Translations under genes and position numbers: made by a program
IMG/VR virus record: IMGVR_UViG_3300022916_000029
Location: 1 to 47,508 of that record
From: a virus
DNA length: 47,508 bases
Reading direction: 5' to 3' (one strand)
Notes under the pieces: model-generated
The model's database searches: none
What the model was told of the DNA's origin: nothing
What the model saw: only the letters and a program-made list of their open reading frames with translations
Shown here: piece after piece, positions 36,608 through 43,968 of the stretch
How the letters are laid out: the number at the start of each line of letters is the position of its first letter
Position numbering within the stretch: the stretch's first letter is position 1

Positions 36608-36858
36608 GAGGGACCTCCTGTCAGTGCCGGGTGCGGCGACTCTTCTCACTACAGGGTCGTTATAGGCTATCCAACGAGCCCCGAGGGAGGAGCGGGTAGG
36701 GGGCAAACAAAGCCACCCAACCCTATCTAGGATGTTCAAGAGGCGGAATATCGGGGCAGGCCATGTCGATTCTCGGCCCGTATGGGGTTCTTTTCTGGAG
36801 TTGATGGGTAGAGAAGTAGAACGACGGCCCATAACGGGCATCACAACTGGAGGGTTCC
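36608..36858. promoter_or_regulatory. Divergent promoter region between tail tube (-) and histone-like gene (+)
   Basis: The 251-base gap separates two divergently transcribed genes, each with a strong ribosome site, so it must hold a promoter for each unless the tube is transcribed through from the sheath side. On the minus strand, TATAAC at 36664-36659 could be a -10 box, leaving a leader of about 45 bases to the tube ATG, but no good -35 box is at the right distance. No convincing plus-strand promoter boxes were picked by eye. Confidence 0.4.
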
Positions 36859-37041
36859 ATGAAAGCGACCGAAGCCATCGACAAGATCATCGGCAAGCTG
36901 GAAGAGGCCAAGGGCGACGCAGAGCGCCACGACAAGGAGCAGAAGGCGGCGGGCACCCGCCTCCGCAAGACGCTTCAGGGCCTCAAGGGCGAGTTGGACG
37001 ACGTCCGCAAGGGCGTGCTCGCCGACCAGAAGTCCTGGTAG
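36859..37041 (+). CDS. Small histone H1/Hc1-like protein (60 aa), moron-like
   Basis: The only gene on the plus strand that I accept. GGAGG lies six bases before ATG at 36859. The protein is fully helical and charged (about 14 Lys/Arg against 12 Asp/Glu), with core KAAGTRLRKTLQGLKGELDD at residues 29-48 followed by VRKGVLADQKSW. This resembles the N-terminal part of chlamydial-type histone H1-like Hc1 proteins (pattern NKAAG.R.RK ... L ... RK). Such proteins bind DNA or RNA loosely; this one lacks the usual long Lys-rich tail, so nucleic-acid binding is uncertain. It is flanked by 251 and 208 non-coding bases and runs against the tail operon, the layout of a phage moron gene with its own control. 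A small coiled-coil protein of other function is possible. Confidence 0.6.
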   Translation: MKATEAIDKIIGKLEEAKGDAERHDKEQKAAGTRLRKTLQGLKGELDDVRKGVLADQKSW

Positions 37042-37249
37042 CACAGGGCTGCACCGCTGATCTGGGGGACGACGCCCCGTCAGGCCACCCACCACGGGTG
37101 ACCGGACACGGTCGGGAGCTACGCCGGGTTATCTCGTTGACTGGCGTGGCTACGGGTGGGGGGTTCTAACGGGATGGCTCACGCAACACAGTGGGGCAAC
37201 GGCCCTGGTTCCCGGCTTTGCAGGCGGTGGGACCGGGGCTGTCCTGCTT
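37042..37249. other. Convergent intergenic region with several small hairpins
   Basis: This gap lies between the ends of the histone-like gene (+) and the 114-residue gene (-). I see no gene. There are several short inverted repeats, for example CACCC / GGGTG around 37087-37101, and a longer imperfect pair in which GGCCCTGGTTCCC can fold against GGGACCGGGGCT around 37200-37240. None is followed by a proper T-tract, so transcription stop signals here are likely factor-dependent or lie in the RNA folds. A GGTTC box gave a passing tRNA look, but no cloverleaf forms. Confidence 0.4.
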
Positions 37250-37594
37250 CTAGCGGGTGTAGTTGAGGTTGTACGAGGCGCGCCCAGGCTTGGGCATGGG
37301 CTGAATACCGTCCACAGGAGCAGTCCCGAACAGCTTGCGGATAGCCTTCAGAGCGTTCTCACCCTCCGCCTCGGGGACACTGATCTGCAACATCACCCCG
37401 TACCGTGTGGCGGAGATGCTGCAAGTCGAACCGTGGGGGAGAACCCGCAGGGCATCCGTGCGGATGGCGTTGTGTGCATCACCCACGAGCTTCGCAGCCT
37501 CTCTTTTGGCCGCATTCAACCTAACAATGGGGCTCTTCTTGCCCGCCATCCTCGTCATCGGACCCCAAGAGGCGATCAGGTCTTTCTGGTCCAT
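37250..37594 (-). CDS. Small paralogous protein B (114 aa), shared leader with upstream gene
   Basis: The protein begins MDQKDLIASWGP, nearly the same as the upstream gene (MNEKDLIASWGP). Both also share a plan: a basic helix, LPHGS or LPKGS, a strand pair, then NALKAIRKLFG or NAVKRLVGNLVG. So the two are tandem paralogues with the same fold, yet the middle and C-terminal sequences have diverged far while the first 48 bases of leader and coding DNA have not. I do not recognise the family. Placement between sheath and tube suggests a tail accessory or assembly role. The ribosome site is AGGAA before ATG at 37594, only 16 bases after the previous stop. Confidence 0.7.
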   Translation of the reverse strand: MDQKDLIASWGPMTRMAGKKSPIVRLNAAKREAAKLVGDAHNAIRTDALRVLPHGSTCSISATRYGVMLQISVPEAEGENALKAIRKLFGTAPVDGIQPMPKPGRASYNLNYTR

Positions 37595-37607
37595 GTCGGT
37601 TTCCTAT
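37560..37607 (-). repeat. Duplicated gene leader, copy B
   Basis: A 48-base stretch covering the ribosome site, start codon and first 11-12 codons differs from 37912-37959 at only about four positions. Similarity stops abruptly after the codons for SWGP. Confidence 0.8.
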
Positions 37608-37610
37608 GTC

Positions 37611-37946
37611 CTACTTCCACTCGCACTGGATGCGGATGTTCCCCTTGGAGGCAAGATCCTTGAACGGGGTCACCTTGGAAGGGTTACCTCCGACGAGGTT
37701 TCCGACCAACCGCTTCACAGCGTTCTGATCGATCCCGTCCCCACCCTTCACCTCGACCTCAACGGTGAGGATGCCGTCCTCGAAGTCCGGGTCCTCCACA
37801 ACGGAACCCTTCGGGAGGCCCGTCTGGACGGTCTTCTTGATCTTCTTCAACTCCTCGAAGATGACCTTACGGATGCGGGTCACCGGAGCCGAAGAGGCGG
37901 TCTTGATGGTAGGGCCCCAAGAGGCGATCAGGTCTTTCTCGTTCAT
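37611..37946 (-). CDS. Small paralogous protein A (111 aa), shared leader with downstream gene
   Basis: Starts MNEKDLIASWGP. Residues 25-45 are a lysine-rich helix (VIFEELKKIKKTVQTGLPKG). Then come an acidic turn (DPDFEDG), a strand ILTVEVEVKGG, helix QNAVKRLVGNLVGG and a final strand NIRIQCEWK, an alpha/beta pattern. Its RBS AGGAGAC lies directly after the T-tract of the sheath terminator, so a transcript that escapes termination, or one starting nearby, would be needed. Family unknown; paralogue of the next gene. Confidence 0.7.
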   Translation of the reverse strand: MNEKDLIASWGPTIKTASSAPVTRIRKVIFEELKKIKKTVQTGLPKGSVVEDPDFEDGILTVEVEVKGGDGIDQNAVKRLVGNLVGGNPSKVTPFKDLASKGNIRIQCEWK

Positions 37947-37959
37947 GTCGGTCTCCTAT
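37912..37959 (-). repeat. Duplicated gene leader, copy A
   Basis: Partner of 37560-37607, with about four mismatches over 48 bases. It begins just at the end of the T-tract of the sheath terminator (TATAGGAGACC) and runs through the codons for DLIASWGP. Confidence 0.8.
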
Positions 37960-37994
37960 AAAAAGGTGGCCCCGTCCCGTTCGTAGACGGGGCC
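37960..37994 (-). terminator. Rho-independent terminator after the tail sheath gene
   Basis: On the minus strand a perfect 9-bp GC-rich stem (GGCCCCGTC / GACGGGGCC) with a nine-base loop is followed by ACC and five Ts. It starts ten bases after the sheath stop codon. This is the best terminator in the window; its plus-strand side has no T-tract. It would end or reduce the sheath message before the two small paralogues and the tube. Confidence 0.88.
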
Positions 37995-38004
37995 GCCCGT
38001 AGTC

Positions 38005-41000
38005 CTACAGGCTGCTGCGGAGGTGGAACGTCAGGAGGATGTAGAGGAGCGGGAACACCGGGGCGTAGTACGCCTGCACCTCAGCAACCGTCGGGTCGTC
38101 CGAGGCTACGTTGGCCTTGATGTTCTGGTAGGCGCTGATGATCTGGGCGGCCACGAGGGCCTTCATCATCATCGCCAGCCGTCCCTCGATCTGGGACAGG
38201 ATCCCCGGCAGGAACTTGATCCCGATGAAGCCCTCCAGGGTCTGCCTGGACTGGCGCTGCACCTCGTCGGCGATCTGAATGACCGTCGGGATCTTGGTCA
38301 GGATGTTGGCCATGTTGGTCGTCAGCCCGTGGCGTACCCGGAGGTACGGAGGCCGGTCTTCCATGACCGTGACACCCTTGGTTGCCACGATGTTCTGCTG
38401 CACGGCGTCCAGCTTGCGCCCGGTCTGCGTGAAGCCTACGAGGCGGCGTCCCGTCCACGGGGTCGCTACGTCCACGTTGGGGCTCACAACCGAACCCGCC
38501 ATGGCTGCTGCCACGTAGGTCCCGTCGATCAGATACTCCTTGGTGTTGTTGAACTGATCCTGAAGGGTCAGGACAACGATGTCCGGGTACACGATCCGCA
38601 TACGGGTCGAGGCCAGCGTCCTCGCCATGTCCCCGACCTGCTCCGGGGTAGTCCCGGCGCTCACGCCCAAGATGCTCGTCCGCTCGCTGCGGTAGCGCAC
38701 GCTGGACATGATCTCGTTGGAACGCTTGAGGATCTGGTACAGCGAGGTGCTGTCACCCCTGAGCGGGGTGATGATGTCCGGCAGGGCCTGACCTGGCAGG
38801 ACGCCCTCCAGTTCCTCGATGGCGGCCACGTAGCTGGCGAGGCTGGCCTGCTCCGTGCCCTCTTCCTTCTGTACCTGCTTGACCCCTACGAGGACCGCCC
38901 CGTTGAGGATGGCCAGGTAGGCGGCGAGGCTGACCGGGTTGTCCGGCGTGGCCGCACCGTAGGCCGCCTCAATGCTGCTGATCTTCGTGTAGAAGGCCGT
39001 GTCGAAGCTGGGCTTCGTGTAGTTGTAGGTCACGTAGTACAGGTCGCCGATGGCGGGCTCTTGGCCGCCACGCTCGTAGGTCTTGGTCAGGCAGGTGTCG
39101 CCCGCCGTCACGCCGACCGTATTGTCCACCCGCAACTCCGTCCCAGGCAGGGCGTTGTGCGGGATGTTGGCGTCACAGGTGAAGGTCTTCGAGCACTCGA
39201 TGCGGAACGTGGCAGCCGCCGTCGGGTAGCTGATCCAGGGTCCGTTCTGGTTGGTGCTCCAGCCCCTCGGGAGGATGGTGAAGGTGAGGCCCGTCACCTT
39301 GTCCCGGTAGGTCTGACCTACGATGCCGTCCTGTCCGACCCCATTGTTCAGGATCGAGTCATTGGCGGAACCCGAACCGTTGGGGTTCGAGGAAATCACG
39401 AAGTAGCCGTCGAGGGCTGCTTCGCCTACCGCTCCGGCACCCGATACCGCCCCAAGCCCCGTGTCGTACCGCAGGGCGTTGGCGATGCTCTGGAGGGTGT
39501 CCAGAACCTGAACCGTCGAGGAGGCTCCCAGGTTGCCCACGATGACCGGGGCGTCCTGCATGTAGAGGTACTCCTGACCGGCGGCGTCGATCTCCACAGA
39601 GGCCAAGGCCGAGGAACCGAACTCAGTCGCCAGACCGCCAGCCGTGAAGGCCATCCAATCGGCAAAGGAGCCCGTGTTGTAGTTGTTCATCAACGCACTG
39701 GCCACCAGACGGGCCGTCGGCTGCACCCGCAGGCTGACTGCGCCCGCCGTGAACCCGAGGGCGCTGTTGGCGCTCCCAGACCCGATGGTGATGCGGCTGG
39801 CACTATCGAACCGCTGGGAGGTGATGCGGATACCCGCACCTTCCTGCCGGACGAGGAAGTCGGCGAACACTGCGGGGGCGGCCCCGAACGGTGCGCCCGG
39901 TACTGCGGCGATGGCGTCGATGATCTGGTCGAGGATCGAGCCGTTGCTCGTTCCGCTTGCCGGACCCAGAGGCGTCGCCGTGCCCGCAGGGGTGGAGGTG
40001 AAGGCCGCCGTGACCGGCACACCGTCAACCTCAAAGCTGAACTCGTCGTTGGCGGCGATGGTCCCCGTCCCGTCGTACAACGTGACCAGGGGCTCACCGT
40101 TGGCGTCCATACCGCCCGAGAAGCCCATCGTGCCGACCGCCGTGGCGGCCCTGACGGTTGCCACGGCCCCTGCGGTGCCATAGTCGCCCGTGCTGATACC
40201 GGCCTTGGTGTTGCCGCTCTTGACCGTCAGGAGCGTCTGCTCCAGGACGTTGGCGGGGTGCATGCTGCCACCGTAGCCCGGAAGGATCCGGTTACGGAGG
40301 ACCAGGCGGTCGTACAGCTTCTCCGGCCCTGCCACTTCGTAGGTCCGAGCGATGGGGCCGTGGACCAGGGTCGCCTGCCCGCCGAACACTGCGGCTGCCG
40401 TGTCCAAACCGGCCAGGACAGCGAAGTCCTCTGCGGCGGTGTCGGCATCCAGGAACTGAAGGAAGGCAACGCTGTCCGTACCAGCGGGCTGGATGCGGAA
40501 CTCGAGCTTCGCGTCCGAGTTGGCGATGCACTCGATGTTGGCCCCGGCGAACGCTGCGGCGTAACCGGCGATGGCTGCGTCGATCTGCGTCTGCACCTGT
40601 GCGGCCAGGGCGTTCGGGGTGTCGTAGGTGCCCACGGCCAGGGTCAGCGTGCTGACTACCCCCAGACCGGACACGTCGCCCACGTAGCGGAACACAAGCT
40701 GATCGTGGCTGTCGGCTACGATCACGACCGGGCCGTCGAAGGCGGTCGCCGTCTGGAGGCTCGCCCTGTTCTCCGGCCTGAAGATCGTGTAGCGGTCGGT
40801 GATGATGGGCGGTGCGGACCAGTTGGCTGCCATGGTCGCTACGCCGGTGGTGCCGTTGTAGGCGGTGACCGCAAGGGCGTCGCCCGCCGCTGCGGCACCG
40901 AGCCCCATGACCACCCGCCAGCCCACGTAGAAGTCGTCGATGTCAGACCGGGACAGCGGGTCAAGGGTTACGGAAGCCACCCCGCCAGCCGCCGCCGTAC

Positions 41001-43281
41001 CCGTGTGGCCTGCCGCGGCCTCGTTGATGGCGTCAGCGAAGAAGCTGATGTCCACGTTCGTCCCTGTGCCCGTCTTGACCGGCACGTCGGCGTCGTCCGT
41101 GGTGATGATGAACTCTTCGGAGGCCGTCACGTCGTAGGACTGGCCCACGGTGGCTCCGGTGCCACCCGTGTAATCGATCTCGTCGCTCAGGAGGCTGGCG
41201 AAGAAGCCCGAGTTCCAACCCGAGGGGTCCATCAGGTCCAGACCGGCACTGTTCGAGATGTCCGTGCTGCGGATCGCAACCCGGAAGAAGTCCGAGAAGG
41301 CCGGGATGAACTCGTAGGGGCCGTAGCCAGGTACGGTGTACTTGGCGGGACCAGCCACACGGCTACCGAACTCGACCGTGACGATCTCCTCGACCGGGCC
41401 TTCAAAGTCGTCGTCGGACACGCTCTCGTAGCGCAGGTCAGGCTTCAACTCGGAACCGGAGGGGAACTCGATGGTCACACCGATCAGGTTCGCACTCTTC
41501 GTCCCGGTGTTGAAGATGGGCCCGTACACGTCGTTGCTGCCGCTGTCTTCCACCGTGTAGGTGCCAGCCCCGGACAGGCCAGGGTTCAGACAGGTCAGGG
41601 TGTAGGTGTTGTCCGTAAGCTGGTTGTACCAGAACGTGGCGAACACCGTCGCCCCAACCGGCACACTCTCGTCCAGCGTGATGACGTTGCCCTCGACCTT
41701 CGTGACCTGGACGGGACCCCTGTCGAGGGCGTCCTGCATGTCGAAGCCCCAGTAGGCGGTTACCAGGTCGGGGCGGTTGGTCGGAAGGTCGATGCGCCCG
41801 TTGCTGACCGTCTGGAAGAGGCTCGTCCCGAGAGGCGTGTTCCTGCCGTTACCCGTCGTGGGGCTCAAGGGCAGGGTGAACTCCCGGACGCTTGCCACGG
41901 AGGAGCCGCCGCTCGAGGTTGTCACGGCGGTGCAGGCGGACATGAAGGTACGGTTGTCGATCAGGGTGCCGGTCACCTGGGTGTCGTCGAAACGCTCCGA
42001 ACCCACCGAGTTGACGCCGCTCTCGACCGTAACCGCCGTTCCCCAGAGGATCTTGTCGTCCTGGAGAATGAAGTCGCTGGCCTGCGTGTAGCCCGAACCG
42101 TTCGGCACGTCGCCACACTGAGTGACGGCCTGGACATTGATGTTGGCCAGGTAGTCGAACGTGTCCTGCCATGCGTTGAAGTAGTACGTGATGGCCACAG
42201 TCGCCCCGGCGATGGGGGCCTGGGGCAGCGTCACGGCGCGGGTGGAACCGCTGACCGAGGTCGGGATCACCTGCGTGCCGTTGACCTTGACGGTGACGTG
42301 CGAGGGGTCGGTCGTCGTCACACCGCCGTTGGAGCCGTCCACGATGGGACCCTGGAAGGTGTAGAACGTGGCGACCCGTGCGTCCGCCTGCCCCGTCAGG
42401 AGCCCGAGGAGGGCGTTGGCCGTGCCCTCGTTGACTACGATGCTGTGGTCGGCGTTCAGGAGCAGGGCGCTCTGCCCAAAGTTGTTCGTGAACGTCGAGG
42501 CCGTCAGCGTGCCTACGTTGGCCGCCGTGATCGCCGCAGCGATCTGAGCCATCGTGTAGTCACTGCGGGGCGGGATGACGATGGGGTAGGTCGTGGAATC
42601 GATCACCAGGTTCAGGACGTTGTTGTTCTCCACGATCACAGCGCCGTTGGCGTCCGTGATGTCACCGTGGAGGTCAACCGTCTCTGCCACACCGCTGCCA
42701 CCGCCCACGCTACCGGGCGAATCCGTGTCGTAGAGGCCAAACTGGCCCTGCACGACCGCCGGGTCGGGGTCCACCTGATCGGACAGGTCGTCCGTGATCA
42801 AGGTGTCTGTGCGGTTGTAGTAGTACGTGCAGAGGACCTGCTGACCAGGCTGTGGGGCCTGCGCCAACTGCACGATGCCGGTCGCTCCTGTCACTGCCCG
42901 GACAACGATGGGCTCGCCGTCCAGAGTCACGGTCACGTCGCCACGGCTGTTCGTCGTGGTGCCCGTACCGTCACCCGTCACGAGGGGGTAGTGTCGGACC
43001 TGGATCTTGTCCAGAACACCGTTGAAAGCGCCGAGCGTCACCTGTCCCGTCTGGGACACGCTGGCAACGGCCCGTCCGGTCATGTCCTCATCAACCCTGC
43101 GCTGGTCGATGGTGGACGAGGAGCCACGGACCACCTCCAGGTTCTCCTGGACGAGTAGTTCGCTGCCCTCTCCAATGAAGACCGGGATCTTCAGGGTCTG
43201 GAGGGCTGCACCCAGAGGATTCTCGAACTCTGTCTGGGTGAAAACACCAGGGGGAGCATAAGCGGATCCGGGGAAAGCCAT
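38005..43281 (-). CDS. Giant tail sheath protein (1758 aa)
   Basis: ATG at 43281 has GAGAGG upstream. The N-terminus (GSAYAPPGVFTQTEFENP, residues 5-22) and the C-terminal 340 residues (LYQILKRSNEIMSSVRYRSE, PDIVVLTLQDQFNN, GRRLVGFTQTGRKL, ISAYQNIKANVASDDPTV, YYAPVFPLLYILLTFHLRSS) are those of phage tail sheaths, which form the contracting outer tube. Usual sheaths are 400-700 residues; here over 1000 residues are inserted between. The insert has repeated strand units ending TYYYN, TYYFN or TFWYN (about 130-160, 341-372, 526-560) and three module-like stretches (about 240-297, 880-960, 1113-1178) ending near ALLGL, VLAGL and ALGF, related to a module in the wedge and giant proteins. They would decorate the outside of the tail. 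A long open frame on the opposite strand is a composition shadow. Confidence 0.93.
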   Translation of the reverse strand: MAFPGSAYAPPGVFTQTEFENPLGAALQTLKIPVFIGEGSELLVQENLEVVRGSSSTIDQRRVDEDMTGRAVASVSQTGQVTLGAFNGVLDKIQVRHYPLVTGDGTGTTTNSRGDVTVTLDGEPIVVRAVTGATGIVQLAQAPQPGQQVLCTYYYNRTDTLITDDLSDQVDPDPAVVQGQFGLYDTDSPGSVGGGSGVAETVDLHGDITDANGAVIVENNNVLNLVIDSTTYPIVIPPRSDYTMAQIAAAITAANVGTLTASTFTNNFGQSALLLNADHSIVVNEGTANALLGLLTGQADARVATFYTFQGPIVDGSNGGVTTTDPSHVTVKVNGTQVIPTSVSGSTRAVTLPQAPIAGATVAITYYFNAWQDTFDYLANINVQAVTQCGDVPNGSGYTQASDFILQDDKILWGTAVTVESGVNSVGSERFDDTQVTGTLIDNRTFMSACTAVTTSSGGSSVASVREFTLPLSPTTGNGRNTPLGTSLFQTVSNGRIDLPTNRPDLVTAYWGFDMQDALDRGPVQVTKVEGNVITLDESVPVGATVFATFWYNQLTDNTYTLTCLNPGLSGAGTYTVEDSGSNDVYGPIFNTGTKSANLIGVTIEFPSGSELKPDLRYESVSDDDFEGPVEEIVTVEFGSRVAGPAKYTVPGYGPYEFIPAFSDFFRVAIRSTDISNSAGLDLMDPSGWNSGFFASLLSDEIDYTGGTGATVGQSYDVTASEEFIITTDDADVPVKTGTGTNVDISFFADAINEAAAGHTGTAAAGGVASVTLDPLSRSDIDDFYVGWRVVMGLGAAAAGDALAVTAYNGTTGVATMAANWSAPPIITDRYTIFRPENRASLQTATAFDGPVVIVADSHDQLVFRYVGDVSGLGVVSTLTLAVGTYDTPNALAAQVQTQIDAAIAGYAAAFAGANIECIANSDAKLEFRIQPAGTDSVAFLQFLDADTAAEDFAVLAGLDTAAAVFGGQATLVHGPIARTYEVAGPEKLYDRLVLRNRILPGYGGSMHPANVLEQTLLTVKSGNTKAGISTGDYGTAGAVATVRAATAVGTMGFSGGMDANGEPLVTLYDGTGTIAANDEFSFEVDGVPVTAAFTSTPAGTATPLGPASGTSNGSILDQIIDAIAAVPGAPFGAAPAVFADFLVRQEGAGIRITSQRFDSASRITIGSGSANSALGFTAGAVSLRVQPTARLVASALMNNYNTGSFADWMAFTAGGLATEFGSSALASVEIDAAGQEYLYMQDAPVIVGNLGASSTVQVLDTLQSIANALRYDTGLGAVSGAGAVGEAALDGYFVISSNPNGSGSANDSILNNGVGQDGIVGQTYRDKVTGLTFTILPRGWSTNQNGPWISYPTAAATFRIECSKTFTCDANIPHNALPGTELRVDNTVGVTAGDTCLTKTYERGGQEPAIGDLYYVTYNYTKPSFDTAFYTKISSIEAAYGAATPDNPVSLAAYLAILNGAVLVGVKQVQKEEGTEQASLASYVAAIEELEGVLPGQALPDIITPLRGDSTSLYQILKRSNEIMSSVRYRSERTSILGVSAGTTPEQVGDMARTLASTRMRIVYPDIVVLTLQDQFNNTKEYLIDGTYVAAAMAGSVVSPNVDVATPWTGRRLVGFTQTGRKLDAVQQNIVATKGVTVMEDRPPYLRVRHGLTTNMANILTKIPTVIQIADEVQRQSRQTLEGFIGIKFLPGILSQIEGRLAMMMKALVAAQIISAYQNIKANVASDDPTVAEVQAYYAPVFPLLYILLTFHLRSSL

Positions 43282-43438
43282 GTAGCACCTCTCTTCAAGC
43301 CGCGGGAGCGGGTTCCAGTTCAACCACCGTGTCCGTTGGTTTCTCAGTCCACATTGACCAGCCCTCGAAGGGGCGGAACGTCAGCCCAAGTAAGTGGTCC
43401 GTCTGTCGTCCCGTCTGTCTAGCCCGTGCGTACCCGGG
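43282..43438. other. Intergenic leader upstream of the tail sheath gene
   Basis: 157 bases with no gene. It contains copy B of the repeated motif and a small hairpin (plus strand 43361-43374, GCCC ... GGGC). As the sheath must be made in large amounts, a promoter here is likely, but standard -35/-10 boxes are not clear. Confidence 0.5.
43397..43425 (-). promoter_or_regulatory. Repeated intergenic motif, copy B (upstream of tail sheath)
   Basis: Contains GTCCCGTCTGTCT (43408-43420), identical to 35652-35664, preceded by a second CCGTCTGTC unit. It lies 116-144 bases before the sheath ATG. Being found in two of the few non-coding gaps, both ahead of virion genes, argues for a promoter or regulator site. 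Function not proven. Confidence 0.42.
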
Positions 43439-43900
43439 TCACCGCTCGTCGGTCGGTGGAGAGGAACTCTGCCTCCTCTCTTGTAGGCGCTTCATAGCCA
43501 GACTATTGATGGCCTGTGCCCTGTCGTGGACGCCCCGCTCCTCCGGCTTCAGAACGCCGTAGGACCCGTCGGGGTTCTTGGATAGGTCCTTCCCGTCCAC
43601 GCCGGTCTCTTCCATGATCTCCCGCTTGTCCGCCACCCGCTTTTCGGCGACCTGCCAGCCCTGCTGTGCGGACTCGCCGATGGCCCGGTCGGCCACCGTA
43701 TCGATCTCGGCGACCCCTGTATTCTGGGGTCCGGGGGTGCCGTCCATGCCAGGGTTGAACACACCGGAGACGTCCTCGGGCATCCAGCGGGGAGCCAATG
43801 TCCCACACTCGGGGCAAGGCTTCGGGGTGCTGTGCTCCTTGGACTTGGCGGACTCCTCAAAGCGGACGCCGCACTCACACTGAAATTCGAACCGGGGCAT
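43439..43900 (-). CDS. FmdB-like zinc-ribbon protein (153 aa)
   Basis: ATG at 43900 is chosen because GAGGAGG lies just upstream and because the zinc ribbon starts there; a GTG at 43972 would overlap the previous gene but adds an unrelated tail. Residues 1-40 are PRFEFQCECGVRFEESAKSK then KPCPECGTLAPRW: two C-x-C/C-x2-C knuckles as in FmdB-type ribbons, which often begin MP.YEF.C..CG. The other 110 residues are polar and charged (VADRAIGESAQQGWQVAEKR) with no recognised domain. Phages often carry such ribbons near structural genes; their role is unclear (nucleic-acid or protein binding). It follows the neck gene and precedes the sheath. Confidence 0.75.
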   Translation of the reverse strand: MPRFEFQCECGVRFEESAKSKEHSTPKPCPECGTLAPRWMPEDVSGVFNPGMDGTPGPQNTGVAEIDTVADRAIGESAQQGWQVAEKRVADKREIMEETGVDGKDLSKNPDGSYGVLKPEERGVHDRAQAINSLAMKRLQERRQSSSPPTDER

Positions 43901-43968
43901 GGCTGCCTCCTCATATTCTTCGCATGGGGCGCTACATCCGGGCCGCATGTAGGCGTTCGGGTGCCACA

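Noticed and set aside
36608-36844. Longer tail tube frame with 79 extra N-terminal codons
   Set aside because: No ribosome site; it crosses the divergent control region, while ATG 36607 has an excellent AGGAGG.
37190-37245. tRNA-like look (GGTTC box and GC stems)
   Set aside because: No acceptor stem, anticodon arm or D-arm can be formed in proper order.
38023-43158. A very long open frame on the plus strand opposite the sheath gene (about 1711 codons)
   Set aside because: It mirrors the sheath gene's codon bias in G+C-rich DNA, is rich in Arg, Val, Gly and His without domains, and lacks a ribosome site. The minus strand carries clear sheath motifs.
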